A stretch of DNA of 64,000 nucleotides from CALBTQ01 sp036725605. Its GTDB lineage: Bacteria; Lernaellota; Lernaellaia; Lernaellales; Lernaellaceae. The notes beneath the pieces were generated by a model. The model was not told the DNA's origin, made no database searches, and was given only the letters and a program-made list of their open reading frames with translations. Each line of letters starts with the position of its first letter. The stretch's first letter is position 1. Shown one piece after another: positions 45,599-54,959 of this stretch. Location: assembly GCA_036725605.1 (NCBI GenBank), contig DAIMDW010000019.1, positions 1 through 64,000 of the forward strand, written 5' to 3'. A program made the translations under genes and the position numbers.

Positions 45599-47968
45599 TT
45601 AATCCGTTACTGTCGCCAGCCAGATTCCCCAGAGTCCGTTGTAGAGGATCTCCGTTTCTCCTTCACTGGAGAAGCCGATCCGGGTCGAAAATCCGATGTC
45701 GCCGGCGCTGTCCAGACGTTCCAGGGTTAGTGGTGCGTCCGTCGGAACCGCGTGCATCAAGTCGTTGTTGGCATAATCGCAAAACGACATGTGCGTCTCG
45801 CCGACATCGTTCACGGCGATGTCCAGACTGGTGCCCCAATAAACGATCCACGGATCCTCGAAGGGAACGGGGTAAACATCGGTCAGCACCCAATCGCCGC
45901 TTTGATTGGTCGCATAGCGGATCTTGCAATCATCCACATCGAAGAAGCCGATGTGCGCGTGGCCGTCGGCGTCAACGTCGATTGCGCCGTCGCCCGCCTC
46001 GCCGTCGTTGGTGATTTCCTGCACGTTCCATGATCCGCCGGCATTGGTGGCATAGCCGATTTTATAGGCAAGCTTCTGCCGATCGAAGGGCGTAGGCAGC
46101 GGGTCATTTTCTTCCTTGTCCAGATCGTCGTCGCCGTAACTGTCTTCGATGGAAAAAGCGAGGTGCGCGTTTTCATCCTCATCCAGGGCGATGTCGACAA
46201 AATAATCGCTTGCGTCGTTCGTATAAACATCGGTGATTTGCCAGTCGCCGCTTTGGTTGGTGGCATAGCGCAGGTCGCCGCCGAAAATCATGCCGTCTTC
46301 GATGATCATATGTTCATAGCCGATGTGCGCATGGCCATCCCCGTCCAGGGCGATCGCGCAAATTGAGGAATCCTCCGCCAGCAAGGAGCTCTGCCAGTCG
46401 CCGTCGGCATTGGTGGCGTAGTACATCGGCCAGTCTTCGACCCACAGGGTGTAGCAGATATGCGCGACGCCGGCCGCGTCGACGGCCAGATCGACAAAGG
46501 ACAGATCCCAGCCGATGTCCGACAACACCACTTCGCGATGCCAATCGCCGCCGGAAGGATAGGCATAGATGAGCTGGTCGCGGTTGTAATCGACATAGGC
46601 AAGGCGCCAGAGGTCGTCGGCGTCAAGTACGCCGGCCGCGACATACACATTCCGGGCCAGATCGATGATCTGCGTGGATCGTTGTTTGCCGGTTACTTCG
46701 TTGAGCACCAGCGCGTCGCGGTTGCCGTCGTAATAGGCAAAGGCCGGGCGCTCCTGAGCGTCCAGGACGAAGCCGAAGTCCTGGCAGAGTTTTGTTCCGG
46801 CACTGATGCGCGTCATGGACCAGTTCCCATCGACAAGCCGGGCCAGGTGGATCGCCCCGTATTCTTCGTAGTCGCCGTAATCGCCGTTAAAGCCCATGAC
46901 CAACAACAGGGTTCCGTCGGTCGTATACTGTAAAGCGGTGCGTACGGAATAAAGCTCGGTCTCGTCGTAAACCGTTTCGAAAGACCAACTGCCGTTTTGT
47001 TTCCAGGCGTGTTTGAGTTGATCTCCTTGATCGTAGTCGTATTCGACAAAGGCCAGATGTGGCGCCCCTTGATCGTCGACGGTCAAGGCATTGTTGCCGG
47101 AAACGCCGTCCGCAGTCAGGACTTCTTCTTTTGCCCATCCGCCGCCGGTGTTGTCGGCGTAGCACAGGATGCCGTCGTAATCCCCGGTGTATTGGGTATA
47201 GGAAAGATACGCATGACCGTCTTCGTCGACGGCCAACGCGGGCCGATAATAGGTGTCGCGGGTATCGTCGACCGTGACCGTCGCCCAATTGCCGCCGGCG
47301 TTGGTGCTGTATTTCACTTTGGCGGCTTGGATATCCAGATGAGCGATGTGTGCCCGGCCGTCGTTGTCGATCACCAGCGCGGGTTCGACATCGACACTGC
47401 CGTCGTCGACGACTGTTTCGACGGCCCATCCCCCTGAAGAATTAACGGCGTATTTGAGATTGTTGTTTTCAATGTTCAGCCAGACCAGATGCAAGTTCCC
47501 GTCGCCGTCGACCTTCAATTCGGGCGTTTGTGCGTAACGATCGATCAATTCCGCCGACCATTCGTCCTTGCCCGCTTCCCGGGTGTAAAGACACAACGCC
47601 CGTTCGCGCACCGCCGCGACGTGCACGGCGCCGTCGGGTGTGTAAGCCAAATCCGTGTCCCATATACCGGTGGCGCCGCCAAGCAGCATTTTTTTATCGT
47701 CGTAGGCGTCGTCGCCGAAGCAGGGATTAAGATAGTCGTGTTCCTCCGGGATGTCGTCGTTGACGCCGGAGTCGTCGTCGATGTCGTCGTCGGACGAATC
47801 ATCGTCCTCGTCATCGTCGGATGTGTCGTCATCGTCGTCGGACGAGTCGTCGTCATCGTCGGACGAATCATCGTCATCGTCATCGTCATCGTCGCCGCAA
47901 GCCAAAAGGGGTAGAACGCCGAGCAGAGGAACAAGAAGCAGAAGAATAAATAGGGTTATCTTTTCCAT
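45599..47968 (-). CDS. Large poly-Asp propeller-repeat lipoprotein
   Basis: A 789-residue protein. The ATG at 47968 has CAGGAG upstream. The signal ends in LLAC (Cys24), followed by about 50 residues that are nearly all Asp and Ser. From about 90 to the end it has twelve or so repeats of about 50 residues with the pattern hydrophobic-D-x-DGxAHIxYxD then LxYATNxxGxW, as in sialidase-like or BNR-type beta-propellers. This suggests one or two propeller domains held off the membrane by a charged stalk. No catalytic residues can be assigned. The fold and anchor suggest surface binding. Confidence 0.82.
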   Translation of the reverse strand: MEKITLFILLLLVPLLGVLPLLACGDDDDDDDDDSSDDDDDSSDDDDDTSDDDEDDDSSDDDIDDDSGVNDDIPEEHDYLNPCFGDDAYDDKKMLLGGATGIWDTDLAYTPDGAVHVAAVRERALCLYTREAGKDEWSAELIDRYAQTPELKVDGDGNLHLVWLNIENNNLKYAVNSSGGWAVETVVDDGSVDVEPALVIDNDGRAHIAHLDIQAAKVKYSTNAGGNWATVTVDDTRDTYYRPALAVDEDGHAYLSYTQYTGDYDGILCYADNTGGGWAKEEVLTADGVSGNNALTVDDQGAPHLAFVEYDYDQGDQLKHAWKQNGSWSFETVYDETELYSVRTALQYTTDGTLLLVMGFNGDYGDYEEYGAIHLARLVDGNWSMTRISAGTKLCQDFGFVLDAQERPAFAYYDGNRDALVLNEVTGKQRSTQIIDLARNVYVAAGVLDADDLWRLAYVDYNRDQLIYAYPSGGDWHREVVLSDIGWDLSFVDLAVDAAGVAHICYTLWVEDWPMYYATNADGDWQSSLLAEDSSICAIALDGDGHAHIGYEHMIIEDGMIFGGDLRYATNQSGDWQITDVYTNDASDYFVDIALDEDENAHLAFSIEDSYGDDDLDKEENDPLPTPFDRQKLAYKIGYATNAGGSWNVQEITNDGEAGDGAIDVDADGHAHIGFFDVDDCKIRYATNQSGDWVLTDVYPVPFEDPWIVYWGTSLDIAVNDVGETHMSFCDYANNDLMHAVPTDAPLTLERLDSAGDIGFSTRIGFSSEGETEILYNGLWGIWLATVTD

Positions 47969-48230
47969 GATTATACTCCTGTTTTGGTAAGTCAATTTTA
48001 TGCGACGATTATCCTCGTTTTCCTACGGCGGCGCAACCTGAAATGATATTTTATTTAAAGCATAATTAGAGGCGATACGGTCAGCCGACTTTTCTATTCG
48101 AATAATGGCCGATATTTCAAGGTAATTTGCGGATCGGCGATTCGTCGTCCGGAGATTCTCTTGACGGAAAAATGAAAAGATTGGCAAGGCGTAAACGGCC
48201 GTTCGAGCGGAATGTTAAGGGAAAATATTC

Positions 48231-48794
48231 TCAAGCGTTCTGATACGCCGCGATCAGCGTCTTGGCTTGGGCGAGCAAGCCGCGCACCATCATGTCGAAC
48301 AACTCGATGTCCTCGGTCGGGCCCATTGCGCCGGTGGTGGCCATGTCCTGCAGGCCGCTGAGAATCTTCCAGTGCGTTTGCAGGCTTTTGCGGAGGGTGC
48401 CGGCTTCTTTGATTTCCGGGTTGGGCGTCCAGGCGAATTCGTCCAGCAGCACGTCCAGCGCGGCGAGGGTGTATTCGATGCGCGTTTCCATGTCGCCGTG
48501 CTCGTCGAGCCACTCGGAGAAATCGCTCAGGTCGCAGCAGGGCAGGCCCACATCCGCCGCCAGCGCGAGCAACTGTTGCGCCAGTTGGCGCACGCTGGCC
48601 ACGGTGTATTCGTCGGGCGGCATGCGATACAGGAAGTGACGCAGTTCGTCCATCAACCGGGGCAGTTCGTTGTCCGGCGAGCCGTTGTGGCCGCCGGTCA
48701 GCGGATGCCCCGCGTAGTGCGACAGGTGTTCCTCGATGAATTTCGCCGCCGCCCACACGCCGCTGGGATGGTCGATGATCTCCTGCAATTGCAT
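48231..48794 (-). CDS. Uncharacterised helical protein
   Basis: A 187-residue soluble, helix-rich acidic protein without signal or membrane segment. Conserved-looking parts are GVWAAAKFIEEHLSHYAGHP and RQLAQQLLALAADVGLPCCDLSDF. Codon use matches the GC-rich neighbours, so it is very likely real. Family unknown. The 230 bases between it and the propeller lipoprotein hold no gene that I can support. Confidence 0.6.
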   Translation of the reverse strand: MQLQEIIDHPSGVWAAAKFIEEHLSHYAGHPLTGGHNGSPDNELPRLMDELRHFLYRMPPDEYTVASVRQLAQQLLALAADVGLPCCDLSDFSEWLDEHGDMETRIEYTLAALDVLLDEFAWTPNPEIKEAGTLRKSLQTHWKILSGLQDMATTGAMGPTEDIELFDMMVRGLLAQAKTLIAAYQNA

Positions 48795-48898
48795 GTGCGT
48801 TTCCGCCCGCTTGGGTTGATGGTTCGTCGGTTGCTCACCTTACACTTGCCGGCGCGCCGGTGCAAGTTGAGCCGCTTCTCACACGCTGAATAACGCCG

Positions 48899-49636
48899 TT
48901 ATTTCTTCGTGCCCAGGTCGCCCAGCGCTCCTTGCAGCAGCGCGATCGCGGCCAGCGCGGCCGTCTCGGCGCGTAGGATGCGCGGACCCAGCGCGGCGGC
49001 TTGCCAATCGGCGGCGAGCAGCGCGGCCAGTTCCTCATCGGTCAGGCCGCCTTCGGGTCCGGTGAGCAGCGCGGCGCGTTTGGCCGTTTGGCACGCCGGC
49101 AAATCCAACAGCGGACGCTCCGCGGTGGGCGAACTCACCAGGCGCAACGGACGATCGGCCAAACCGACGGCGGCCTCCGCCGTCGAGGCGGCGTAATGCA
49201 GCGCCGGCAGCCGGTTGCGGCCGCATTGCGCCGCCGCGCCGCGCGCCGTGTCGCGCAGCCGTTGCAGCTTGCGTTCGACTTCTTCCGCGCGCCACCGCGC
49301 CACCGAACGCGCCGCCGCGAAAATCACCAGTTCGTTCACGCCCAGCTCGACGGCCTTCTGCACGATCCACTCGGGCTTGTCGCCCTTGCTCAGCGCGAAG
49401 GCCAGCGCGATGTCGGCGGGCGATTCGCGATCGATCTTCTTGATCTCGCCGACGAGCACCTCAACCGTCCGCTTGCCCGGCGCGACGATCGTCGCCGGCG
49501 CTTCGTTGCCGTGCTCGTCGAAGAGGGTGACGGTTTGTCCGGCGCGCACGCGTAGCACGTGCAGCAGATGATGGGCGACGTCGTCGGCGATCGTCAGCGG
49601 TCCGGGCGCGAGGCGTTCGACCGGATGGCGGCTCAT
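48899..49636 (-). CDS. rsmE: 16S rRNA (uracil1498-N3)-methyltransferase
   Basis: A 245-residue SPOUT-class enzyme that methylates U1498 of 16S rRNA. It has an N-terminal PUA-like domain (HHLLHVLRVRAGQTVTLFD) and a C-terminal knot domain with ALSKGDKPEWIVQKAVELGV, LLTGPEGGLTDEE and LGPRILRAETAALAA. All are typical for RsmE. The start overlaps the prmA stop (ATGA), the common prmA-rsmE pairing. Confidence 0.95.
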   Translation of the reverse strand: MSRHPVERLAPGPLTIADDVAHHLLHVLRVRAGQTVTLFDEHGNEAPATIVAPGKRTVEVLVGEIKKIDRESPADIALAFALSKGDKPEWIVQKAVELGVNELVIFAAARSVARWRAEEVERKLQRLRDTARGAAAQCGRNRLPALHYAASTAEAAVGLADRPLRLVSSPTAERPLLDLPACQTAKRAALLTGPEGGLTDEELAALLAADWQAAALGPRILRAETAALAAIALLQGALGDLGTKK

Positions 49637-50511
49637 GCGCGGGTCAGCTCCAGCAGCGTCCATTCCTCTTCCATGTCGCGGTCGACCACCCGCAGACCGT
49701 GCGGTTCGAAGGCGGCGGCCACTTCATTGGCCGAGATGGTCAGAATGCCCGTGATCGCCAGCCGGCCTTCCGGTGCGAGCAGATGGGCCAGCGTTTCAGC
49801 CAGCCGCGTCAGCGTCGGCGCGTTGATGTTCGCCGCGACCAGATCGAACTGTCCTTTCAGCGATTCCACCGGCTCGTCGGAAAAACGGCACAGCGCGCTC
49901 AGGCCGTTGAGTTCCGCGTTCTCGCGCGCCGCCTCGACGGCCACCAGGTCGTGGTCGAGGCCCAGCGCGCTTTTCGCGCCGCTCACCGCCGCGACCAGCG
50001 CCAGGATGCCCGTGCCCGTGCCCACGTCCAGCACGTTGCGGCCGGGGTAGGCCAGGCAGTAGCGCTCGATCGCCCGCGAGGCCAGCCGCGTCGTCGCGTG
50101 CGTGCCGAAGCCGAAGGCCATTTTCGGTTCGATGATGATCAGCTTTTTGCCCGCCGGCGGCGCCGACTTTTCCCACGACGGCTGCACGATGATCGCGTCG
50201 GTCACCGGCGTCGGTTTGAAGTACTTCATCCACGAGGTGGACCACTGCGAATTGCGCTGCACCTTGATGTCGATTTTCGCCCGGTGCGCCGTGGGTTCGA
50301 ATTCGCTGAGCGCCGAGAGGTACTCGTGCGCCAGTTGCGCGTAGCGTTTGATCTGCGTTTCGTCGTCGCCGTAGGTCACCAGGCGCATGCCCAGGTCGCT
50401 GTTTTGTTCCTCCAGGCCGCGCAGACCGGCGTCGAACAAACGGCTGCTCACCGCGTCGGCCAGGTGCAGCGGCACGTCGACGGTCAGGATATACAGTTCC
50501 GGATTGGCCAT
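49633..50511 (-). CDS. prmA: Ribosomal protein L11 methyltransferase
   Basis: A 292-residue methyltransferase for lysines and the N-terminus of ribosomal protein L11. An N-terminal substrate-recognition domain (about 1-95) is followed by KLIIIEPKMAFGFGTHATTRL, the motif I VLDVGTGTGILALVAA, and FDLVAANINAPTLTRLAETL. Length equals the family norm. It is coupled to rsmE and lies 10 bases after the acyltransferase gene stop. Confidence 0.95.
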   Translation of the reverse strand: MANPELYILTVDVPLHLADAVSSRLFDAGLRGLEEQNSDLGMRLVTYGDDETQIKRYAQLAHEYLSALSEFEPTAHRAKIDIKVQRNSQWSTSWMKYFKPTPVTDAIIVQPSWEKSAPPAGKKLIIIEPKMAFGFGTHATTRLASRAIERYCLAYPGRNVLDVGTGTGILALVAAVSGAKSALGLDHDLVAVEAARENAELNGLSALCRFSDEPVESLKGQFDLVAANINAPTLTRLAETLAHLLAPEGRLAITGILTISANEVAAAFEPHGLRVVDRDMEEEWTLLELTRA

Positions 50512-50521
50512 GAAATCCCCC

Positions 50522-51259
50522 CTACTTTTCTTCGCCCGGCGCGGGCAGATCGTGCCCCGGTTTGCCGACCGGTTCGCCGCCCCACCAGCGATCGCAACGG
50601 TCGGCCATTTCGTTCATGCGCGTTTCGACGAGCCGCCGGATTTCCTCGCATTGCGCCTCGTCGGCGTCCGGCGGCACGAACACCGGATCCCCATGCAACA
50701 GCACGACCTGCGTAAACGGCACGGGCAGAAAATATCGGTCCCACGATTTAAACACGATTTTCCGCTTTGCGCCAACCATCATCGGGATGATCGGCCGCCC
50801 GGTTGCGCGGGCGATGATCACCGAACCCATCTTCAATGTGCGCGGCGGACCCTTGGGCCCGTCGGCCATCATTCCCGCCTTGTGCCCGCCGCCGTTGACC
50901 TTCTCGATAAGCTCGTGCATCGCCGTGCGTCCGCCCCGCGTGGCGCTGCCGCGCACCGAGTAAAAGCCGAGCCGCAGCGCCAGCGCGTTGGCGTATTCGC
51001 CGTCCTTGCTTTTGCTGATCATCATTGTCACGTGCCGCGCGCCGAAGTCGTAAAAGAAGTAGAACATCCGCTGGTGCCACGTCGGGTACACGCAGCCGTC
51101 GTATTGCCTGACCGCCGCCAGCTCGCGTTCCTCGTTTTCGCGCGCGACCACGCGGCAGGAGCGGCACCACAGCTTCAGCAGCGCCGCGACCAGCGGCGGG
51201 CCGCAGCGCAGCAGCAGCTTTTCGTGCCATTTGAACGTGTAATGTTTATTGTCGGACAT
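50522..51259 (-). CDS. DUF374 lysophospholipid acyltransferase-like protein
   Basis: A 245-residue protein of the DUF374 branch of the lysophospholipid acyltransferase superfamily. WHQRMFYFFYDF holds the catalytic-type His region; SKSKDGEYANALALRLGFYSVRGSATRGG and MADGPKGPPRTLKMGSVIIARATGRPI are the signature. It probably acylates a lipid A or phospholipid precursor at the inner membrane. The ATG at 51259 begins MSDNKH. It is divergent from sppA with a gap of 82 bases. Confidence 0.87.
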   Translation of the reverse strand: MSDNKHYTFKWHEKLLLRCGPPLVAALLKLWCRSCRVVARENEERELAAVRQYDGCVYPTWHQRMFYFFYDFGARHVTMMISKSKDGEYANALALRLGFYSVRGSATRGGRTAMHELIEKVNGGGHKAGMMADGPKGPPRTLKMGSVIIARATGRPIIPMMVGAKRKIVFKSWDRYFLPVPFTQVVLLHGDPVFVPPDADEAQCEEIRRLVETRMNEMADRCDRWWGGEPVGKPGHDLPAPGEEK

Positions 51260-51341
51260 GGCCTCAATGTAGAACAGCGTACGCACTGGCGGCAAGCAGT
51301 ACTTATGCATTATGGTAAGACAAACCAACGCGGAGGAACCG

Positions 51342-53039
51342 ATGGGCCTGTTCGGCGCGATCACCGATTTTCTCGCCCGCCTCTGGGCGGCGCTCACCTT
51401 GGCCTTCACCGGCTTTTTCCTGCGCCGCGCGCGGTATCGTTCGATCGAAATCAAGCTCACCGGCTCGTTTCCCGAGCGGTGGATTCCCTCCTCGCCGCTG
51501 GAGTACATGCGGCGTCCGCGCATGACCCACTACGATCTGCTCACGCTGCTGGACCACGTCGCGGTCGACGACAAGATCGACACCGTGTTGCTGAGTATCG
51601 GCCCGACCTCGTTGGGCTTGGCGCGCCTGCAGGAAGTCGCCCGGGCGCTGATGCGCGTGAAGGCGGCGGGCAAAAAATTGGTCGCGCTGATCGAAACCGC
51701 CTCGACGCGCGAGATGCTGCTGGCCGCGATCTGCGAGCGCCGCGTACTCGTTCCTTCGGGGATGATCGCGCTGACCGGCCTGAGCATGGAGATGATGTTT
51801 TTCCGCGGCCTGCTCGACAAGGGCGACGTGAAGCCCGACCTGCTGGTCGCCGGTAAATTCAAGAACGCCGGCGAAACCTACACGCGTAAAACCGCCAGCC
51901 AGGCCGCGCGCGAAATGACCGACGGGCTGCTCGATAATCTCTACGAACAGGTGATGGTCGATCTGGTCGAGGCGCTGGGCAAGACCAAGGCGCAGGTGAA
52001 AAAGCTGATCGACGGCGGCCCCTACACGCCGCCGCGCGCCAAAAAAGCCGGGCTGGTCGACACGATCGCCTACCGCGACGAACTGCTCAAGGAATTGCAG
52101 TTGGACAAAAGTCACAGCATCCCGCTGATCGGCCGCGCGTACCTGCGCACGATGCAACGCCGCGCCAACGCCGCCGCACGCCTGCGCCGCGCCCCGCAAA
52201 TCGCCGTGATGCACGTGCGCGGCACGATCCGCGAAGGGCAGGGCGATATGAGCGGCGGCAATCCCGGCGCGAAGGGCTACGTGCGCATCCTGCGCCGCCT
52301 GCGCCGCGACAAGGATTTCGCCGCGGTCGTCCTGCGCGTGTCCAGCCCCGGCGGCGCGGCAATGGGCAGCGACCTGATCCGCCGCGAGGTGGCGCGCGTG
52401 GCCGAGAAAAAACCGGTGATCGTCAGCCTGGGCGACGTTGCCGCGTCCGGCGGCTACATGATCGCCGTGGGCGGTCAGAAGATCCTCTGCGAGCGCGGCA
52501 CGCTCACCGGCTCGATCGGCGTGATCGCCGGCAAGTTCGACCTGAGCGGCCTGTTCAACAAAATGGGCGTTTCCATCGATCGTCACCGGCGCGGCGCGGC
52601 CGCTTCCATCTGGAGCAGCACGGGCCGTTTCTCGAAAGTCGAACGCCAGCGCATGGAGGAGATCCTGGCGCACATCTACGGCGAGTTCAAAGAGGCCGTC
52701 GCCGCCGGGCGCAAGCTGCCGCTCAAGAAAATCGACGCGCTGGCCGAGGGCCGCGTCTGGACCGGCAGCGAGGCCGTGCAGGCCAAGCTGGTTGACGAAC
52801 TGGGCGGCATCGGCGACGCGGTGCGCCTGGCGATCGCGGCGGCCGGCGGCGCCAAGGGCGAACCGGCGCGGCTGGTCGAATTTCCGCAGGTGCCCGGTCC
52901 GCTCAAAACGATGCTGTCGCTGGGCACGGCCGCGCAGGCTTCGCCGCTTTCCCTGCTGGATCACGCCGCCTTCGAGCGTGCGCGGTTGATCGCCGCCGGG
53001 CCCTTCGCCGGTCTGCCCTTCGAGTTGAAGATTCGCTAG
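51342..53039 (+). CDS. sppA: Signal peptide peptidase SppA, long form
   Basis: A 565-residue S49 peptidase with the tandem-domain layout of E. coli SppA. An N-terminal membrane segment (about 8-30) is followed by a first domain that supplies the general-base Lys174 (GKFKNAG) and a second domain with the nucleophile Ser369 in AASGGYMIAVGG, then GSIGVIAGKF. It degrades signal peptides left in the inner membrane. GGAGG lies before the ATG at 51342. A basic linker (about 265-290) joins the two domains. Confidence 0.9.
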   Translation: MGLFGAITDFLARLWAALTLAFTGFFLRRARYRSIEIKLTGSFPERWIPSSPLEYMRRPRMTHYDLLTLLDHVAVDDKIDTVLLSIGPTSLGLARLQEVARALMRVKAAGKKLVALIETASTREMLLAAICERRVLVPSGMIALTGLSMEMMFFRGLLDKGDVKPDLLVAGKFKNAGETYTRKTASQAAREMTDGLLDNLYEQVMVDLVEALGKTKAQVKKLIDGGPYTPPRAKKAGLVDTIAYRDELLKELQLDKSHSIPLIGRAYLRTMQRRANAAARLRRAPQIAVMHVRGTIREGQGDMSGGNPGAKGYVRILRRLRRDKDFAAVVLRVSSPGGAAMGSDLIRREVARVAEKKPVIVSLGDVAASGGYMIAVGGQKILCERGTLTGSIGVIAGKFDLSGLFNKMGVSIDRHRRGAAASIWSSTGRFSKVERQRMEEILAHIYGEFKEAVAAGRKLPLKKIDALAEGRVWTGSEAVQAKLVDELGGIGDAVRLAIAAAGGAKGEPARLVEFPQVPGPLKTMLSLGTAAQASPLSLLDHAAFERARLIAAGPFAGLPFELKIR

Positions 53040-53041
53040 TA

Positions 53042-53425
53042 CTACTGGCTGTACAACAGGTGGAGGGACGCGGCCATCACCAGCAGCAGCATCGCGCACA
53101 ACACCGTCCCGATGATCGCCATCGCTTTCGCGCCCGCCTGCGCCGGTCGCTTGCGCATGTCCCGCAGCGCGTCGATGCCGAAGTACAGCCCCACGCCCGC
53201 CGGAATCAAGCCGAACCAGGGGATGATCAGAAACGGCACGGCGACCAGCGACAGCACCAGCGCGAGCACCGCCGGTAGATTGAAGGAGAGCGGCGGCGCC
53301 GGCGGCTGCCAGTCGGTGCCGCAGTATTCGCACCGATGGGTGCCGCCCTTGAGCGGTGCGCCACAACTTCGACACAGACGATCTTTCACTTTGCTTCCCG
53401 CCGGTTGTTCACTTGAGATAGACAC
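53042..53425 (-). CDS. Zinc-ribbon membrane protein (DUF4190-like)
   Basis: A 127-residue protein. A zinc ribbon with Cys18, Cys21, Cys32 and Cys35 is followed by a Pro-rich linker and two membrane segments with PAVLALVLSLVAVPFLIIPWF and a C-terminal AMAIIGTVLCAMLLLVM. The layout fits small DUF4190-type proteins of unknown role. The start is a GTG at 53425 without a strong ribosome binding site. It is convergent with sppA, two bases from its stop. Confidence 0.7.
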   Translation of the reverse strand: MSISSEQPAGSKVKDRLCRSCGAPLKGGTHRCEYCGTDWQPPAPPLSFNLPAVLALVLSLVAVPFLIIPWFGLIPAGVGLYFGIDALRDMRKRPAQAGAKAMAIIGTVLCAMLLLVMAASLHLLYSQ

Positions 53426-53486
53426 GCCGACACGGCGCCGGGTTTCCGCGCCGGCGTTTTTTTTCAGCGTAGCGAAGATCGCTTAA

Positions 53487-53517
53487 AGAAAAAAGGCGAC
53501 CTCCGCGGAAGTCGCCT
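53487..53517 (-). terminator. Rho-independent terminator
   Basis: A stem AGGCGAC (53494-53500) with GTCGCCT (53511-53517) is followed on the minus strand by a run of Ts (53487-53493). It ends the transcript of the uncharacterised 428-residue gene at 53538. Confidence 0.75.
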
Positions 53518-53537
53518 CGAAGGATTTTCTCGTTTGT

Positions 53538-54824
53538 TTACGCTTCGCCCTGCAGCCGCGCCAGGCTCATGCCCACGACGTTCAGACTGATCATGTGGTT
53601 GAAGTCGTCCATCGCCTGCTGGATGAGCTTGAGGCGGTTGGCCGAGAACACCTGCAACAGCTTGGCGTTGAGTTCGTCGAGCGAATTGATGATCAAGCAA
53701 CTCGCCGCGCCCGCCGCCTGCGCGCCGTCCGGATCGACCTCGCCGCGCGTGATCGCCACGACCTGCGGCTTGCCGATTTTCTTGATCAGGTCGGTCAGCT
53801 TGGCGAAGGCTTCCGCGTCCAGATCGCCGTCGCTGATCGCGAACAGCACCGCCTCGCCGTCGTAGTGCGCCAGCATCGTCTCGATGCCCGCGGCGCCCTC
53901 GACCACGCTGATGTCCTTGTTGCTCAACCCGGCCTTGAACAGCAGGTCGATGAGGAAAATCCGCGCCAGCCAGCTCAGCGACAACTTGTCTTCTTTTTCC
54001 TTGTCCAGCTTGATCAGCCGCTTCACGTTGTCCACGTTGATCGGATTGCCGTTGACGTCGCGGATGCCCGCCGCCCGGAGCGCATCGAGCGCCGCGCGGT
54101 CGTTGGCGCGAAACACCGGCTGGTTCGTCTCGGCGGAAAACACGATCACCTCTTCGTCGAACAGATCGGCCTCGAAAAGCTTGTCGATGAAGTACTCGAT
54201 CTCCTCGGCGTCTTCGCGACCCTCGAGCCACTGGTCGAGGATCAGCTCGCCGTTTTTCTCCTTGAACGCGGCGAACAACGGCTCGAGCTTGCCGTCGCGC
54301 AGCACCGCGGCCAGTTCGATTTCGCTTTCGGTCGGTGTCGACGCCGCCTTGCCCTCGACCGGCGAGGCCTCGCGCTTGCCTTCCTTGACCGCCTTCCACT
54401 TCAGCTCCGACGCGTCGAACTTGATCTCCAGGATCGTCGCCAGGCTTTCGCAGAACGCCTCCAGCTCACTGCCGTCGGCTTCGCCCATCGTCGCGATCAA
54501 CCCGGCTTCCATCTCCAGCTCGGAGATTGCCGCCGCGTCGCCCGGGTCGGCGAACACGTCGTCGCTGACGGTCACCTCGCCCGCCTTCACCGTCGCCTTG
54601 AGGTAATACAGCTTGCCGTCCTCGGCGAAGAACAGGTCGCCGCACATGCCGCTCATGCGCGCCAGCGCGGTTTTCATCGGCGCCTTGAACAGCTCGGCGA
54701 TCTTCTTGCGCATTTCGTTGAGCGTGCCCACGTACCCGTCGTTGGCCAGGTCGTCGAGCAGATCCTTGAGGGAAAATTCGCTGAGCTTGGTCGAGGTCCG
54801 TTTGCGATAAAGCTGGAGCAACAT
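53538..54824 (-). CDS. Uncharacterised cytosolic protein
   Basis: A 428-residue acidic soluble protein. The ATG at 54824 has AGGAGG upstream. An N-terminal helical part has KLSEFSLKDLLDDLANDGY, then a strand pair (GDLFFAEDGKLYYLKATVKAGEVTV). The middle is charged and helical. The C-terminal third alternates strands and helices (GEAVLFAISDGDLDAEAFAKL, PQVVAITRGEVDPDGAQAAGAASCLIIN), resembling a Rossmann- or NPF-like fold, but without a metal or nucleotide motif. Family unknown. It stands alone with its own terminator. Confidence 0.65.
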   Translation of the reverse strand: MLLQLYRKRTSTKLSEFSLKDLLDDLANDGYVGTLNEMRKKIAELFKAPMKTALARMSGMCGDLFFAEDGKLYYLKATVKAGEVTVSDDVFADPGDAAAISELEMEAGLIATMGEADGSELEAFCESLATILEIKFDASELKWKAVKEGKREASPVEGKAASTPTESEIELAAVLRDGKLEPLFAAFKEKNGELILDQWLEGREDAEEIEYFIDKLFEADLFDEEVIVFSAETNQPVFRANDRAALDALRAAGIRDVNGNPINVDNVKRLIKLDKEKEDKLSLSWLARIFLIDLLFKAGLSNKDISVVEGAAGIETMLAHYDGEAVLFAISDGDLDAEAFAKLTDLIKKIGKPQVVAITRGEVDPDGAQAAGAASCLIINSLDELNAKLLQVFSANRLKLIQQAMDDFNHMISLNVVGMSLARLQGEA

Positions 54825-54959
54825 GGCGCGCCTCCTGACTGCCGGGTTATGCAAAGTCGTGAACCTTCCGAATATACGCGGCGCGCCGAATCCTTGTCAA
54901 CAAACGACCGAGCGGGAGGGGGTGAGGGAAAATAAAACCGGGAAAATGGTTCCCTGCAT